Shown here piece by piece: positions 1 to 7,927 of a DNA stretch of 64,000 nucleotides. The stretch lies in assembly GCF_019753045.1 (NCBI RefSeq), contig NZ_JAIELN010000001.1:1-64000 (forward strand), given 5' to 3'. The DNA comes from Hyphomicrobium sp. GTDB taxonomy: Bacteria > Pseudomonadota > Alphaproteobacteria > Rhizobiales > Hyphomicrobiaceae. The notes under the pieces were generated by a model, which saw nothing but the letters and a program-made list of their open reading frames with translations, had not been told where the DNA came from and did not search any database. Every line of letters starts with the position of its first letter. Position 1 is the stretch's first letter. Both the position numbers and the translations under genes were made by a program.

Positions 1-275
1 ATCGCCTTCTTGCCGATGTGGTTCAGGCCGTCCGAGAGGCCGACCGTCGTCGTCGTCTTGCCCTCGCCCGCCGGTGTCGGGCTGATCGCCGTGACGAGGA
101 TCAGCTTGCCGTCCTTATTCGACTGTATCTGGTTGATGTAATCGGTGGAGACCTTCGCCTTCGTCCAGCCATAAGGAATGAGCGCATTCGACGGCACGCC
201 GATTTTGGCTGCAACTTCGGCGATCGGCTTAATCTTCGCTTCGCGCGCAATCTCTATGTCGGACTTGACAGACAC
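1..275 (-). CDS. ftfL: Formate-tetrahydrofolate ligase, N-terminal part (cut by window edge)
   Basis: ATP-dependent ligation of formate to tetrahydrofolate, giving 10-formyl-THF; in serine-cycle methylotrophs this is the entry of formate into the assimilatory C1 pool. About 91 N-terminal residues are visible, starting [10 protein letters not shown] and ending in the P-loop region [16 protein letters not shown], which is characteristic of the family; the remaining roughly 460 residues lie beyond the left edge. The start is a GTG at 273-275 (reverse strand) preceded by a good GGAGGA ribosome binding site about 7 bases upstream. It is a cytoplasmic enzyme and functionally matches the serine-cycle operon at 11.5-18.9 kb, although 11 kb of unrelated genes separate the two. 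Confidence 0.95.
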   Translation of the reverse strand, partial: MSVKSDIEIAREAKIKPIAEVAAKIGVPSNALIPYGWTKAKVSTDYINQIQSNKDGKLILVTAISPTPAGEGKTTTTVGLSDGLNHIGKKA

Positions 276-817
276 GGCTTTCCTCCGAGAAATCTTTTTT
301 TATTGGCAGTGCACAAATCTTGTGGGCGGGCCCCGATAGTGGACTGTCATGGGTGGTAAGCCAAGCACCGGCCGCCGAAAAATCGGAATTCGACGTGATG
401 CCCAGCAGGCGATCCGCTGATGCCTCAGTTAGCGGTATGGCGCAAGATCTTCCCGCGTCGCGGGGTACGGCGTTTCGAAAGGCCGGGGTGCCCGCACGCT
501 CCGCGAAGCCCGCGTCCTTCTCTTTTTCCGGCACTCTTTCTGGCAAAATCTACACGCGGCCCAATGACGACAAGCGGACGTTTCGCGCGGAAGACGTTTT
601 CGGCATTGCGGCTCTCTTTGACGAGAGCATGATCGGGACGCGGTCACCACCTTATCGAAGCGCTTCTATCGTCTCGCGTGCAGCCGCCGGCTATCACGTC
701 ACATATTCGCAATCTCGCGAGCGACTTTCGTGACTGCACGTGCAATGCGCGTGAGAAATAAAAAAAGCAGCGGGTTCGAGAACCCACTGCTTTCTCTGAA
801 AACCGAAATTTTCGGAA
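276..817. other. Intergenic region upstream of ftfL
   Basis: 540 bases without a convincing gene. It must hold the ftfL promoter near its left end. A plus-strand open frame at 320-733 (137 codons, MWAGPDSGLSWV...) has partly plausible codon use in its second half, but it has no good ribosome binding site and resembles no family I recognise, so it is not called. The right end holds the terminator listed separately. Confidence 0.5.
759..791 (-). terminator. Rho-independent terminator of the small secreted protein gene
   Basis: Inverted repeat AGCAG-c-GGGTT (766-776) / AACCC-a-CTGCT (781-791) with a 4-base loop, followed on the minus strand by a run of seven T (complement of 759-765). It begins 26 bases after the stop codon of the gene at 818-985. 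Confidence 0.85.
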
Positions 818-985
818 TTACTTCTTCACGGTGCAGGTCTTCGTGGCCTTATCCCACGTGCCCTTTGCCTTCTTGCAGTCGGCTTTGGTCTTCGGCGCTG
901 CATCGTCAGCATAAGCGACGATCGGAGCCGAAACGGACAGCAGAAGACCTGCAAGTACGGCGCCGCTGAGAACCTTCGAAATCAT
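818..985 (-). CDS. Small exported protein, 55 aa, function unknown
   Basis: A 55-residue protein starting MISKVLSGAVLAG with a clear signal peptide (hydrophobic core about residues 5-20, probable cleavage after AYA). The mature part is about 30 residues, Lys/Thr-rich, with two cysteines (ADCKKAKGTW and KTCTVKK) that could form one disulfide. The ATG at 985 has a strong ribosome binding site (AAGGAGAGACAA), which is why I prefer it over an in-frame start 96 bases upstream. It has its own terminator and is a stand-alone transcript. Small periplasmic proteins of this Cys-Lys type occur in several Hyphomicrobiales, but I know of no assigned function. Confidence 0.75.
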   Translation of the reverse strand: MISKVLSGAVLAGLLLSVSAPIVAYADDAAPKTKADCKKAKGTWDKATKTCTVKK

Positions 986-1250
986 TTGTCTCTCCTTCGC
1001 GTTTCTTTCGGCCATAACGGCCGTCAGGCAGGCGCTGCAATACGGAAGGTTCTTTGCCAGTTTCTGGCGGCCAGTATACATTTGCGTAAGGTGGGGCTAA
1101 GCCTTCGCCATAGAATATGAAAAAGTCAGCGCCGTTTTCTTCGCGCCGATATTGATTTCAATCAGTTCTTTTCGCTTGCAGGTAAAATTCCACACGCGCC
1201 TAAGCGGGTGACCGATAAGCGATCACAATAAAAGCTCGTGGAAAAATCGT

Positions 1251-2039
1251 TTAGCCGACGGCTCTGACAACGAGCACGGTCGCGTTATCCTGATAAGGCT
1301 CACGCAGTGCTTCGATCGCGCGGATTATGGCTTTGGCTACGGCGGACGCGCCGTCCTTCGCGTAGCCCTGAATGACGCGCGCGATTTCGCCGGTTTCAAG
1401 CGTCGCGATGCCATCGCTCGCCAGGACGACGTAATCGCCCGGCTCCAATTTCAACGGCTGTTGCGAGACATCGAGAAGATCGATTTCTTCACCCGTGACT
1501 GCCGATCGCAACATATGGCGGCGCGGATCGTGGCGTGCTTCGGCGGCAGTCAATTTGCCTTCAGCGACCATCCGATCAAGCTCGGGCGCGAGAGAGTGAT
1601 CCTCGTTCAAAAGGGCCATCTCGCCGCGACGGAAAAGAAAGAGCGGGCTGTCGCCGACGCTGACCCATTCGACGCCGGCCGGTCCGAAGGCCGCGCCGAT
1701 GAGCGTCGAACCCATTCCCGCAAGAAGAGGGTTCTCGGAGATTTTGCTCGCGACAGCGGCGTTCGCCGCGCCGAGACCTGTGATGAGGCGCTCGCCCACG
1801 TCGCCCTTGGCAGATGCGACGAATTCCAGAAAATTCTCGCAGACGGTCTTGCTCGCGAGAGCGCCTCCGGCATGGCCACCCATGCCGTCGGCCAGAACGG
1901 CAAAACCGCTCCGATCAAATCCCGGCCCTTCGCTCGACATAGCTACCGGCTCGCTGCCGTCAGACATGAAGGCAGCGGTGTCTTCCTGATAGTCCCGGGC
2001 TCCGCGCGTCGCGGCGATTGCGTGCTCGAACGGCGGCAT
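1251..2039 (-). CDS. PP2C-family serine/threonine protein phosphatase
   Basis: A 262-residue metal-dependent (Mg/Mn) protein phosphatase covering essentially one PP2C domain with no membrane segment, so cytoplasmic. The family's motifs are all visible: the acidic metal ligand in RDYQED (Asp20), ADGMGGHAGG (Asp51/Gly52), GMGSTLIG, SVGDSPLFLF, NEDHSLAPE, LASDGIATLE and a C-terminal DNATVLVV with the last metal Asp. One small deviation is GDSP where most members have GDSR. The gene lies 7 bases after the FHA gene upstream, so they are co-transcribed, and it faces a divergent Ser/Thr kinase at 3856. Inference: it reverses phosphorylation by that kinase, as in other bacterial kinase/PP2C/FHA sets. 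Confidence 0.93.
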   Translation of the reverse strand: MPPFEHAIAATRGARDYQEDTAAFMSDGSEPVAMSSEGPGFDRSGFAVLADGMGGHAGGALASKTVCENFLEFVASAKGDVGERLITGLGAANAAVASKISENPLLAGMGSTLIGAAFGPAGVEWVSVGDSPLFLFRRGEMALLNEDHSLAPELDRMVAEGKLTAAEARHDPRRHMLRSAVTGEEIDLLDVSQQPLKLEPGDYVVLASDGIATLETGEIARVIQGYAKDGASAVAKAIIRAIEALREPYQDNATVLVVRAVG

Positions 2040-2046
2040 TCGATCC

Positions 2047-2859
2047 TTAAGCTTCGGATATCTCGGACCAGTCGAAGTCGCTTCCGCAGAACGGAAGAAA
2101 TGCGACTTGCGTGCGTCCGAATGTTATTACGTCCATCGGCTGCAGCGGCACAGGGCCTGCCGGTCGCTTGTCATTCACAGAGACGACATTCGTCTTAGCA
2201 AGGTTTGGCACGAAGAGGAAAGACCGATCGCTCGAATCGTAGCGGACGTACGCCTGCGCTTCGTTGGAGATGGTATCGTCGCCAAAGTCGAGCGGAATGC
2301 GATTATCGGCCGACCTGCCGACCGTATTGTTGCCTTCGAAGATCGGCCGGTACGAGCCGAGGCCCGGGCCGCCGACCACGATGAGGAAGCCGACGACCGG
2401 ATCGCGCTCGAAGACTCCGTGCTGGATTTTCTGCTTGCCACGGACGAGGACGGTGCGCGCGGGCGCTTCCGGCTCGACTTTTCGGGGCTTTGCCGGGTCC
2501 GGGCGGATAACGCGCGTGGTTGGCGGCTGGTCCGCGTCATTCGGAGCGGCGGCGATGTCCGCCACTTTGGGTGCTGGTGGCGTTCTGGCCAACCGCGCGG
2601 CTTCCTCGGCACTGGGTATCTGGGGCGCGGGCTCGGGAACGGGCGGTGCTTTTTCGGCGATCGCAGCCACAGGCGCTGCGGGAGCGCTTGCCGGTGCAGC
2701 GGCGGCGGGATCAGGGCTTCTGGCGCGGGCGGCCCCAGCGGGCGCCGTATCATCGCGGCCGGCCGCGAGCAGCGCATCTCTCAAGGAGCCAAGAAATTTA
2801 TGCGGCTTCACGGCTTTCGCTTCGTTTCCTGCGGTCGTTTCCCCGCGCTCGATGGCCAT
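2047..2859 (-). CDS. FHA-domain protein with long Ala/Pro-rich N-terminal half
   Basis: 270 residues. The first ~150 residues are Ala/Pro-rich and probably disordered; the last ~100 form a forkhead-associated (phospho-threonine binding) domain: EGNNTVGRSADNRI, then TISNEAQAYV, then TNVVSVNDKRP. The core Gly-Arg of the binding loop is present, but the usual Ser-Arg-x-His-Ala signature reads SNEAQA, so the second basic residue and the structural His are missing. Phosphopeptide binding may therefore be weak or altered. Start chosen at ATG 2859 because GGAGGGAG lies directly upstream; an earlier in-frame ATG at 2910 lacks this. The gene is in one operon with the PP2C phosphatase and probably with the membrane FHA protein upstream. 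Confidence 0.85.
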   Translation of the reverse strand: MAIERGETTAGNEAKAVKPHKFLGSLRDALLAAGRDDTAPAGAARARSPDPAAAAPASAPAAPVAAIAEKAPPVPEPAPQIPSAEEAARLARTPPAPKVADIAAAPNDADQPPTTRVIRPDPAKPRKVEPEAPARTVLVRGKQKIQHGVFERDPVVGFLIVVGGPGLGSYRPIFEGNNTVGRSADNRIPLDFGDDTISNEAQAYVRYDSSDRSFLFVPNLAKTNVVSVNDKRPAGPVPLQPMDVITFGRTQVAFLPFCGSDFDWSEISEA

Positions 2860-2980
2860 TAAAATCTCCCTCCGATTTAAACAAGCACAGACTGCCGCAG
2901 TGTCGAACACCGTTGGTAGAACGCAATGAACTGGAACCTGGACAGAACCTTGGCGACAACGTGAGTATTATTCGAGACGA

Positions 2981-3619
2981 TTATCCGACGCCGGCACGAA
3001 AACGCAGCTTGCCCGGCCCCAGCTGAATAATATCGCCATCGTTCAACCGCGCTTCACAGCACCGCCGACCGTTGACGATCAAACCATTGCTTTCAACACC
3101 TGTCAGGTCGGTGATGTGCCAGTCGTCCGAATCACGGTGGATGGCTGCATGATAGCGGTGTACAGCCTTACTCGGGATGCGGATGTCGTTATCGTGTTCC
3201 CGGCCAATCCGGAGCATGTCGCGCAGGATTGCGCACCGCAGGTTGCGGCCGGTACTTTCGATTTCAACGAAGGGCGCCCGATGGCGGCCACCTTCAACAT
3301 TCGCAACCGTCGCGTCGAATTTCTCGTCCTGTCCCGGCCGATAAAGCCGCGTTGCATCTCGCGAGCGCCGGAGCGGCTCAGAAATTTTCATGAGCATCGT
3401 CAGAACCGGCAAAACAGCAGCGAGAACAAGGCCGAGCATCAATGCGGGAGCGGCCCGATAGCCTTCGGACAGCATCGCTTCCGTCGCGCTCGCGAAGTGG
3501 AGAGACGTATCGACCACACTTTCCGCGCCGCTGACATCCGCGGGGAAAGTCAAGACTGCCATGCCTGACAGAATCGCCGTACCGGCTACGGCGCATCGAG
3601 TCGTTATTTGCTCGTGCAT
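2981..3619 (-). CDS. Membrane-anchored FHA-domain protein
   Basis: About 212 residues. Two hydrophobic stretches lie near the N-terminus (about residues 10-30 and 55-77, the second APALMLGLVLAAVLPVLTML), followed by a cytoplasmic C-terminal FHA domain: MLRIGREHDNDIRI, KAVHRYHAAI, VESNGLIVNGRR, ending NDGDIIQLGPGKLRF. Here the binding loop is better kept than in the neighbour (Gly-Arg-Glu, Arg and His of VHRYHA), with Ser replaced by His. The start is uncertain: ATG 3619 gives a plausible first membrane segment; an ATG at 3694 is possible but has no ribosome binding site. The likely role is a membrane platform for phosphorylated partners of the kinase encoded divergently at 3856. Confidence 0.8.
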   Translation of the reverse strand: MHEQITTRCAVAGTAILSGMAVLTFPADVSGAESVVDTSLHFASATEAMLSEGYRAAPALMLGLVLAAVLPVLTMLMKISEPLRRSRDATRLYRPGQDEKFDATVANVEGGRHRAPFVEIESTGRNLRCAILRDMLRIGREHDNDIRIPSKAVHRYHAAIHRDSDDWHITDLTGVESNGLIVNGRRCCEARLNDGDIIQLGPGKLRFRAGVG

Positions 3620-3855
3620 GATGATTCGCCCAATCGCGTGAGGCGATTTAGGTTCGGAGATGGCGGCGGCAACATGGCTCAATGGCGACACCATGTGGAT
3701 TTATTCATCACGGGTTCATCGCCCGTCGATACGCCACATTCTTGCGCCATTGGGACAAAACGGAGACAAGACGTAGAACTGACTCTGAGCCTAAATCAGA
3801 ACGATCGTCAGAGGCGCATCATTGCAAGCGCGCGGACGGCCCGCGCACGAGGACC

Positions 3856-6207
3856 ATGACGCAGCTTGTCGCTTTACCGGACGGCACGGAACTCGCGGGC
3901 GATTACCGAATCGTGCGTGTTCTCGGCGCAGGCGGTTTCGGCGTCACGTATCTCGCGGACGAACCCGAGCTGACGCGCAAAGTCAGCATCAAAGAATATT
4001 TCCCGAGCGATTTCGCGCTCAGAACCGACAGCCTCGAAGCCACGCCGCGCTCATCGGGTTGCAGGAGCGACTACAATTGGGGTCTCGATCGCTTCATCGA
4101 AGAAGCTCAGACACTCGCGAAGTTCGACCACCACAATATCGTCAAGGTGCACCGGATCTTCCGAGCGAACAACACAGCCTACATGGTGTTGCGGTTCGAG
4201 GAAGGAAAGAATCTCAAAGCCTGGTTGAAAGACCTCGGGCGGGCGCCCCGCCAGAAAGAACTCGATCAGATCGTTGCACCGCTGCTCGATGCGCTGGAGG
4301 TCATCCACAAGGCGGACTTCCTGCATCGCGATATCGCGCCCGATAACATCATCATCCGAAACAACGGCGATCCGGTCCTTATCGACTTCGGCGCCGCGCG
4401 GAGCGATATCGCCGCGCATTCGAAGACCAAGACGGTCTCCGCGCTCGTCAAACCCGGCTACAGCCCCTACGAGCAGTATGCCGAGACGAGCCGTCAGCAG
4501 GGCGCCTGGACCGACATCTACGCGTTCGCGGCGACGCTCTATCATGCTGTCACCGGAAAGCGGCCGGCCGACTCGCCGTCGCGCATGCTCAAGGACGAGA
4601 TGATCCCCGTTCGCGAGGCAGCGCTTGGCGGGTACCGCGCGACGTTTCTCGACGCCATTCAACAAGCTCTCTCGCTGACGCCGGATGGACGGCCCCAATC
4701 GGTGGCGGAATGGCGGGGTGCGCTCCTCGCGCCCGAGCCTGAGAAGCCCGGCATATTCCAGCGTTTCAAGGAAAAGACCGAAGTCCGCCGCCGCAATGAC
4801 GAGGCGCAGCGCGTCGCGGAATCCGCCACCATAGCGCCGGTTCCTCCGCCGCCCGATGCGCCAGGTCCCAAAGGCGTTCTGCTGGACTTCGTCGACGCGT
4901 TGAAGAACCCGTCTGCCGGGAAGCGGCAAGCCGTGCAGGCGGCAGCACCTGCGGCGCCGCCAGCGCCGACCCCGGCGGCTGCGAAAAAAACATCCCGCGC
5001 CGAAAAGGCGAAGGTCGAGAAGGTCAAGGCCGAGAAGGCGAAGCCGGCGGAGAAACTGCCGCCATTGCCGCCGCCACCCCGCGTCGTCGCCGAGAAGGTC
5101 AAGTCCAAGCCGAAGATCCGTCCGAAACCGGATGTTGGGCGGCGTCCTTTCCTGCGTCGGCTCAAAACGCGCCTCATCATCGCCGCGGCGATCGTGGGTG
5201 TCGCCTTCGCATTCCACGATCGTATTCCGCAGCTGGTTACGGCTCGCGGCAATACCATCACGACCGGGGCGATCACCAAGCCTGCGGCGAATACCGATCC
5301 GTCGCTCAAGCAGACGGCTCAGATCAAGGCCCACGACGGTGCAATCGACGAGCTTGCCCTCAGCGGCGACGGACGTTTGATCGTCACGGCGTCAGATGAA
5401 CCGACGCTCAAGATATGGTCCTACGATTCTCATTATCAGCAGGGTACGATCCCGCTTGAAGACGGGCCGGCGACCGCACTCGCGGTGCGCAACAATCGCG
5501 TCGTTACCGGACATTCGAACGGCGCGATTGGCGTGTACGACCTAGACACGCGGCGGCGTCTCTACCGGTTCAAGCGCAACGACGCGACCATATGGTCCGT
5601 CGCTTTCGCGGGCTCGGAGGATCGCATCGCCGCGGCAAGCCACGACTGGACCGTCGCGATGTGGGAGACGGCGTCTGAGGCCGCCCCCGCTGCAATCCTC
5701 CAAGGACATGAAAACGCCGTCCAGGCTCTTGCCACCGATGCTGCGGGCCAATGGATTGCGTCCGGCGGCGCGGATCGCGCCATCAGGGTATGGAACGCCG
5801 AGACGCGCGAGACGCGGCGAATCTATCGCAACAATTCCGATTTCATCTCTCAGCTCGGTTTCTCACCGGACGGGAGCATGCTGGTCGCGGGTGGGCTCGA
5901 CGGCTCTATCAGGCTCTTATCGATGTCTTCGTATCGCATGCAGCGGACCCTCACGGGGCACAGTGCGCGCATCACATCACTGGCATTTTCGAGTTCCGAT
6001 GATTTGATGGCGTCTGCGTCCGAGGACGGCGTCGTCCGGATCAGAAGCCTGAAGCGGCTCAGAACCTACATTCCGCTGACCGGCACGGGCTCGGGCGCCA
6101 AAGCCGTGGCCTTCTCGAACGACGGCCGCACTCTACTGACGGGTGGTCAGGACGGCGTCATCAGGATGTGGTCGCTGCCTGAAGCACAGATCGCGCAGCG
6201 CAATTGA
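3856..6207 (+). CDS. Transmembrane Ser/Thr protein kinase with extracytoplasmic WD40 propeller
   Basis: 783 residues in three parts. Residues ~16-285 are a Hanks-type kinase: glycine loop GAGGFGV (24-30), catalytic Lys46 in IKEYFP, HRD at 157-159 with Asn164, DFG at 177-179. The Lys usually found in HRDxKxxN is Ala here (HRDIAPDN), a variant I believe is common in this bacterial subgroup. Residues ~290-435 are a Pro/Ala/Lys-rich linker. A single membrane segment follows at about 439-456 (RLIIAAAIVGVAFAF), and residues ~488-783 are WD40 repeats (IKIWS-, VAMWE-, IRVWN- and IRMWS-type ends), predicted to be periplasmic. Start chosen at ATG 3856 with GAGG just upstream; the frame is open further upstream but reads as non-coding. 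It is divergent from two FHA genes and a PP2C phosphatase. Confidence 0.93.
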   Translation: MTQLVALPDGTELAGDYRIVRVLGAGGFGVTYLADEPELTRKVSIKEYFPSDFALRTDSLEATPRSSGCRSDYNWGLDRFIEEAQTLAKFDHHNIVKVHRIFRANNTAYMVLRFEEGKNLKAWLKDLGRAPRQKELDQIVAPLLDALEVIHKADFLHRDIAPDNIIIRNNGDPVLIDFGAARSDIAAHSKTKTVSALVKPGYSPYEQYAETSRQQGAWTDIYAFAATLYHAVTGKRPADSPSRMLKDEMIPVREAALGGYRATFLDAIQQALSLTPDGRPQSVAEWRGALLAPEPEKPGIFQRFKEKTEVRRRNDEAQRVAESATIAPVPPPPDAPGPKGVLLDFVDALKNPSAGKRQAVQAAAPAAPPAPTPAAAKKTSRAEKAKVEKVKAEKAKPAEKLPPLPPPPRVVAEKVKSKPKIRPKPDVGRRPFLRRLKTRLIIAAAIVGVAFAFHDRIPQLVTARGNTITTGAITKPAANTDPSLKQTAQIKAHDGAIDELALSGDGRLIVTASDEPTLKIWSYDSHYQQGTIPLEDGPATALAVRNNRVVTGHSNGAIGVYDLDTRRRLYRFKRNDATIWSVAFAGSEDRIAAASHDWTVAMWETASEAAPAAILQGHENAVQALATDAAGQWIASGGADRAIRVWNAETRETRRIYRNNSDFISQLGFSPDGSMLVAGGLDGSIRLLSMSSYRMQRTLTGHSARITSLAFSSSDDLMASASEDGVVRIRSLKRLRTYIPLTGTGSGAKAVAFSNDGRTLLTGGQDGVIRMWSLPEAQIAQRN

Positions 6208-6384
6208 GCTTGGCCGCCGAGCGGCGCGGCCCTGTGCTTGCGAGCGCAAAGCGCCTTCGTTAAACCGCTTTGAAATTCGCGACGGGAACATTGAAGAAGC
6301 CTGTGGGGCGCACTTTGGGGCCAAAGGGCCGCCATCATTCGCACCAAACTGAATTGAGCCGAATCATGCGGGGAGGAGCGCTCG

Positions 6385-7542
6385 ATGTTCGGGTGGCGTA
6401 GACGTAGCGAAGGCTTTGAATGGCGCGAATATGTGCGCACGACCGTTCTCGTTCGCCGTGCCGACCGGCAGCGCCGGGTCGAGGATGTGCGCGTCGCCGC
6501 CGTCGAGAAAGTCAAGAACGTCGCCGATGCCGGCGTGGGTGCGGGCCGCGCTAGTGTTTCCGCCGCGCGCTCGCAATTTTCGCGGTTGCTCGCGTTTCTC
6601 GGTGACGCGCTCCTCGATATTGCGGCAGCTGTGTTTTCCGAGCTCTCGCGTTGGGCGAAGTTCTTCTGGGGGGTTCTCAAGGATTCCCTCGGCGGCCTTC
6701 TTGCCCCGGTGCTCGGAGCTTTGCGCGTTCCCATCGATGCGGTGCGCGACAGGGCCAAGATGGTGCCGGACGTTGCCCGTAATTTCCCGATCAAGGCCCA
6801 CCATCTCATCAGCGCGGCGTTGGCAGTCGGCCTGATTTATGTCGGCGGCCCCATGCTTCGCAGCGCCGACGGCGTGGGGACCGGAACCGCTGCCGTGGTG
6901 GAACTCGGCCCCAGTGCGGCGCGGCAGGTAACGATTTCCTCCGAGATTTCGGGGCCGGCGACGGCGATCACTGGCGATGTGATGCGGGTCGATGGCGCCC
7001 TCGTGCGTATCGAAGGGATTGAAGCGCCCGCGTCTCAACAGCCCTGCTTGCGAGCCAACGGCCGCCGGTGGAACTGCGCGGCATCGGCCAAGACCGGCCT
7101 CAACAAGATCATCCGCGGGCGCGTGGTGACGTGCACGCACTCGGGCCAAGACGATGCCGGGCGTACGCTTGCGCGTTGCGCGGTCGACGGCAACGACGTC
7201 GCGACCCAACTCGTCCGAAGCGGATACGTCTTTGCCGCCAGCTCCTATTTCAGCTCGCTCGCCAGCGAGGAGACCGCCGCGCGCAATGCCAAATCCGGCA
7301 TCTGGCAGGGCGACGTCGCCCGCCCGCAAGCGTGGCGCGACCAGACCTGGGAAGCGGCCAAACGCCAAGCGCCCGACGGTTGCCCGATCAAGGGCGTGGT
7401 CAGGGCCTCGTCAAAGGTCTACGCGCTACCGTGGTCGGATGCCTACGCCAATGCCAAGGTCCGGCCGGAGCGCGGCGAGCGCTGGTTCTGCAGCGAGGAT
7501 GAAGCGAAGGCCGCGGGATTTTCATCTTCAGACCGGTCCTGA
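6385..7542 (+). CDS. Membrane-anchored staphylococcal-nuclease-fold protein
   Basis: 385 residues. A long N-terminal region (1-140, partly amphipathic helix, rich in Val/Ala/Arg) leads to a membrane segment around 145-163 (HHLISAALAVGLIYVGG) and an SNase-like domain at about 195-320. Of the classical nuclease residues, the first Asp (VMRVDG), the first Arg (ALVRIEG) and the second Arg (DDAGRTLARC) can be aligned, but the catalytic Glu of the D-T-P-E motif reads IEAPA, so Glu is replaced by Ala. Nuclease activity is thus doubtful and a binding role possible. Four cysteines in and after the domain may form disulfides outside the cytoplasm. A strong GGAGGAG site precedes the ATG. It follows the kinase gene by 177 bases on the same strand. 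Confidence 0.85.
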   Translation: MFGWRRRSEGFEWREYVRTTVLVRRADRQRRVEDVRVAAVEKVKNVADAGVGAGRASVSAARSQFSRLLAFLGDALLDIAAAVFSELSRWAKFFWGVLKDSLGGLLAPVLGALRVPIDAVRDRAKMVPDVARNFPIKAHHLISAALAVGLIYVGGPMLRSADGVGTGTAAVVELGPSAARQVTISSEISGPATAITGDVMRVDGALVRIEGIEAPASQQPCLRANGRRWNCAASAKTGLNKIIRGRVVTCTHSGQDDAGRTLARCAVDGNDVATQLVRSGYVFAASSYFSSLASEETAARNAKSGIWQGDVARPQAWRDQTWEAAKRQAPDGCPIKGVVRASSKVYALPWSDAYANAKVRPERGERWFCSEDEAKAAGFSSSDRS

Positions 7543-7563
7543 CCGGTTTGCGGCTTCATCCCC

Positions 7564-7596
7564 AAAAAAATACCCGCAGTCGGGGGAGACTGCGGG
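7564..7596 (-). terminator. Strong orphan terminator on the minus strand
   Basis: A perfect 9-bp inverted repeat, CCCGCAGTC (7573-7581) / GACTGCGGG (7588-7596), with a 6-base loop, followed on the minus strand by TA and seven T (complement of 7564-7570). On the plus strand there is no T run, so it does not look like the terminator of the nuclease-fold gene that ends at 7542. No recognisable protein gene lies upstream of it on the minus strand before 7922. Confidence 0.8.
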
Positions 7597-7927
7597 CCGG
7601 AAGTTGAGGCTTTGCGCCGTGAAGCGGGAAGTCGGCGCTAGATCCGTGCACCGGCAGTACAGCCTACAGTCGCAGGAGTCGCAAGAGCACCCCTCGCACG
7701 CTTTTCAATTTGTCTTGGGTATGTGGCTCTGATCCGTCCCAGCCGATCGCGGCCGGCTTCAAAACTCGCAGTTTATCGGGGTCGCAGCCGGAGTCTGTGT
7801 TGCAGATTCACATCATGCCGCCTTTTGAACAGCCGAACGACGGTCTGCCCGCTGCCTTTTCTATTTGCCGTCGCTAAAGTGCCCCCGCAAGGGGCACGGG
7901 CGTTAGTAAATCAGAGGGATTATGTTT
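7597..7927. other. Intergenic region with possible minus-strand small transcript and leader of the next gene
   Basis: 330 bases with no credible protein gene. On the minus strand a frame free of stops (about 43 codons, ending at a TAG near 7651) lacks ATG, GTG or a ribosome binding site. A plus-strand hairpin GTGCCCC / GGGGCAC with a 5-base loop lies at about 7880-7898, inside the presumed 5' leader of the gene at 7928. A small RNA ending at the orphan terminator is possible but unproven. Confidence 0.4.

Noticed and set aside
320-733. 137-codon open frame between ftfL and the small exported protein
   Set aside because: Some plausible codon use but no ribosome binding site, no family and uneven composition; noted only within the intergenic entry.
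4051-5334. 427-codon open frame antisense to the kinase gene
   Set aside because: Arg/Gly-rich translation without domains; the kinase on the plus strand carries complete catalytic motifs.
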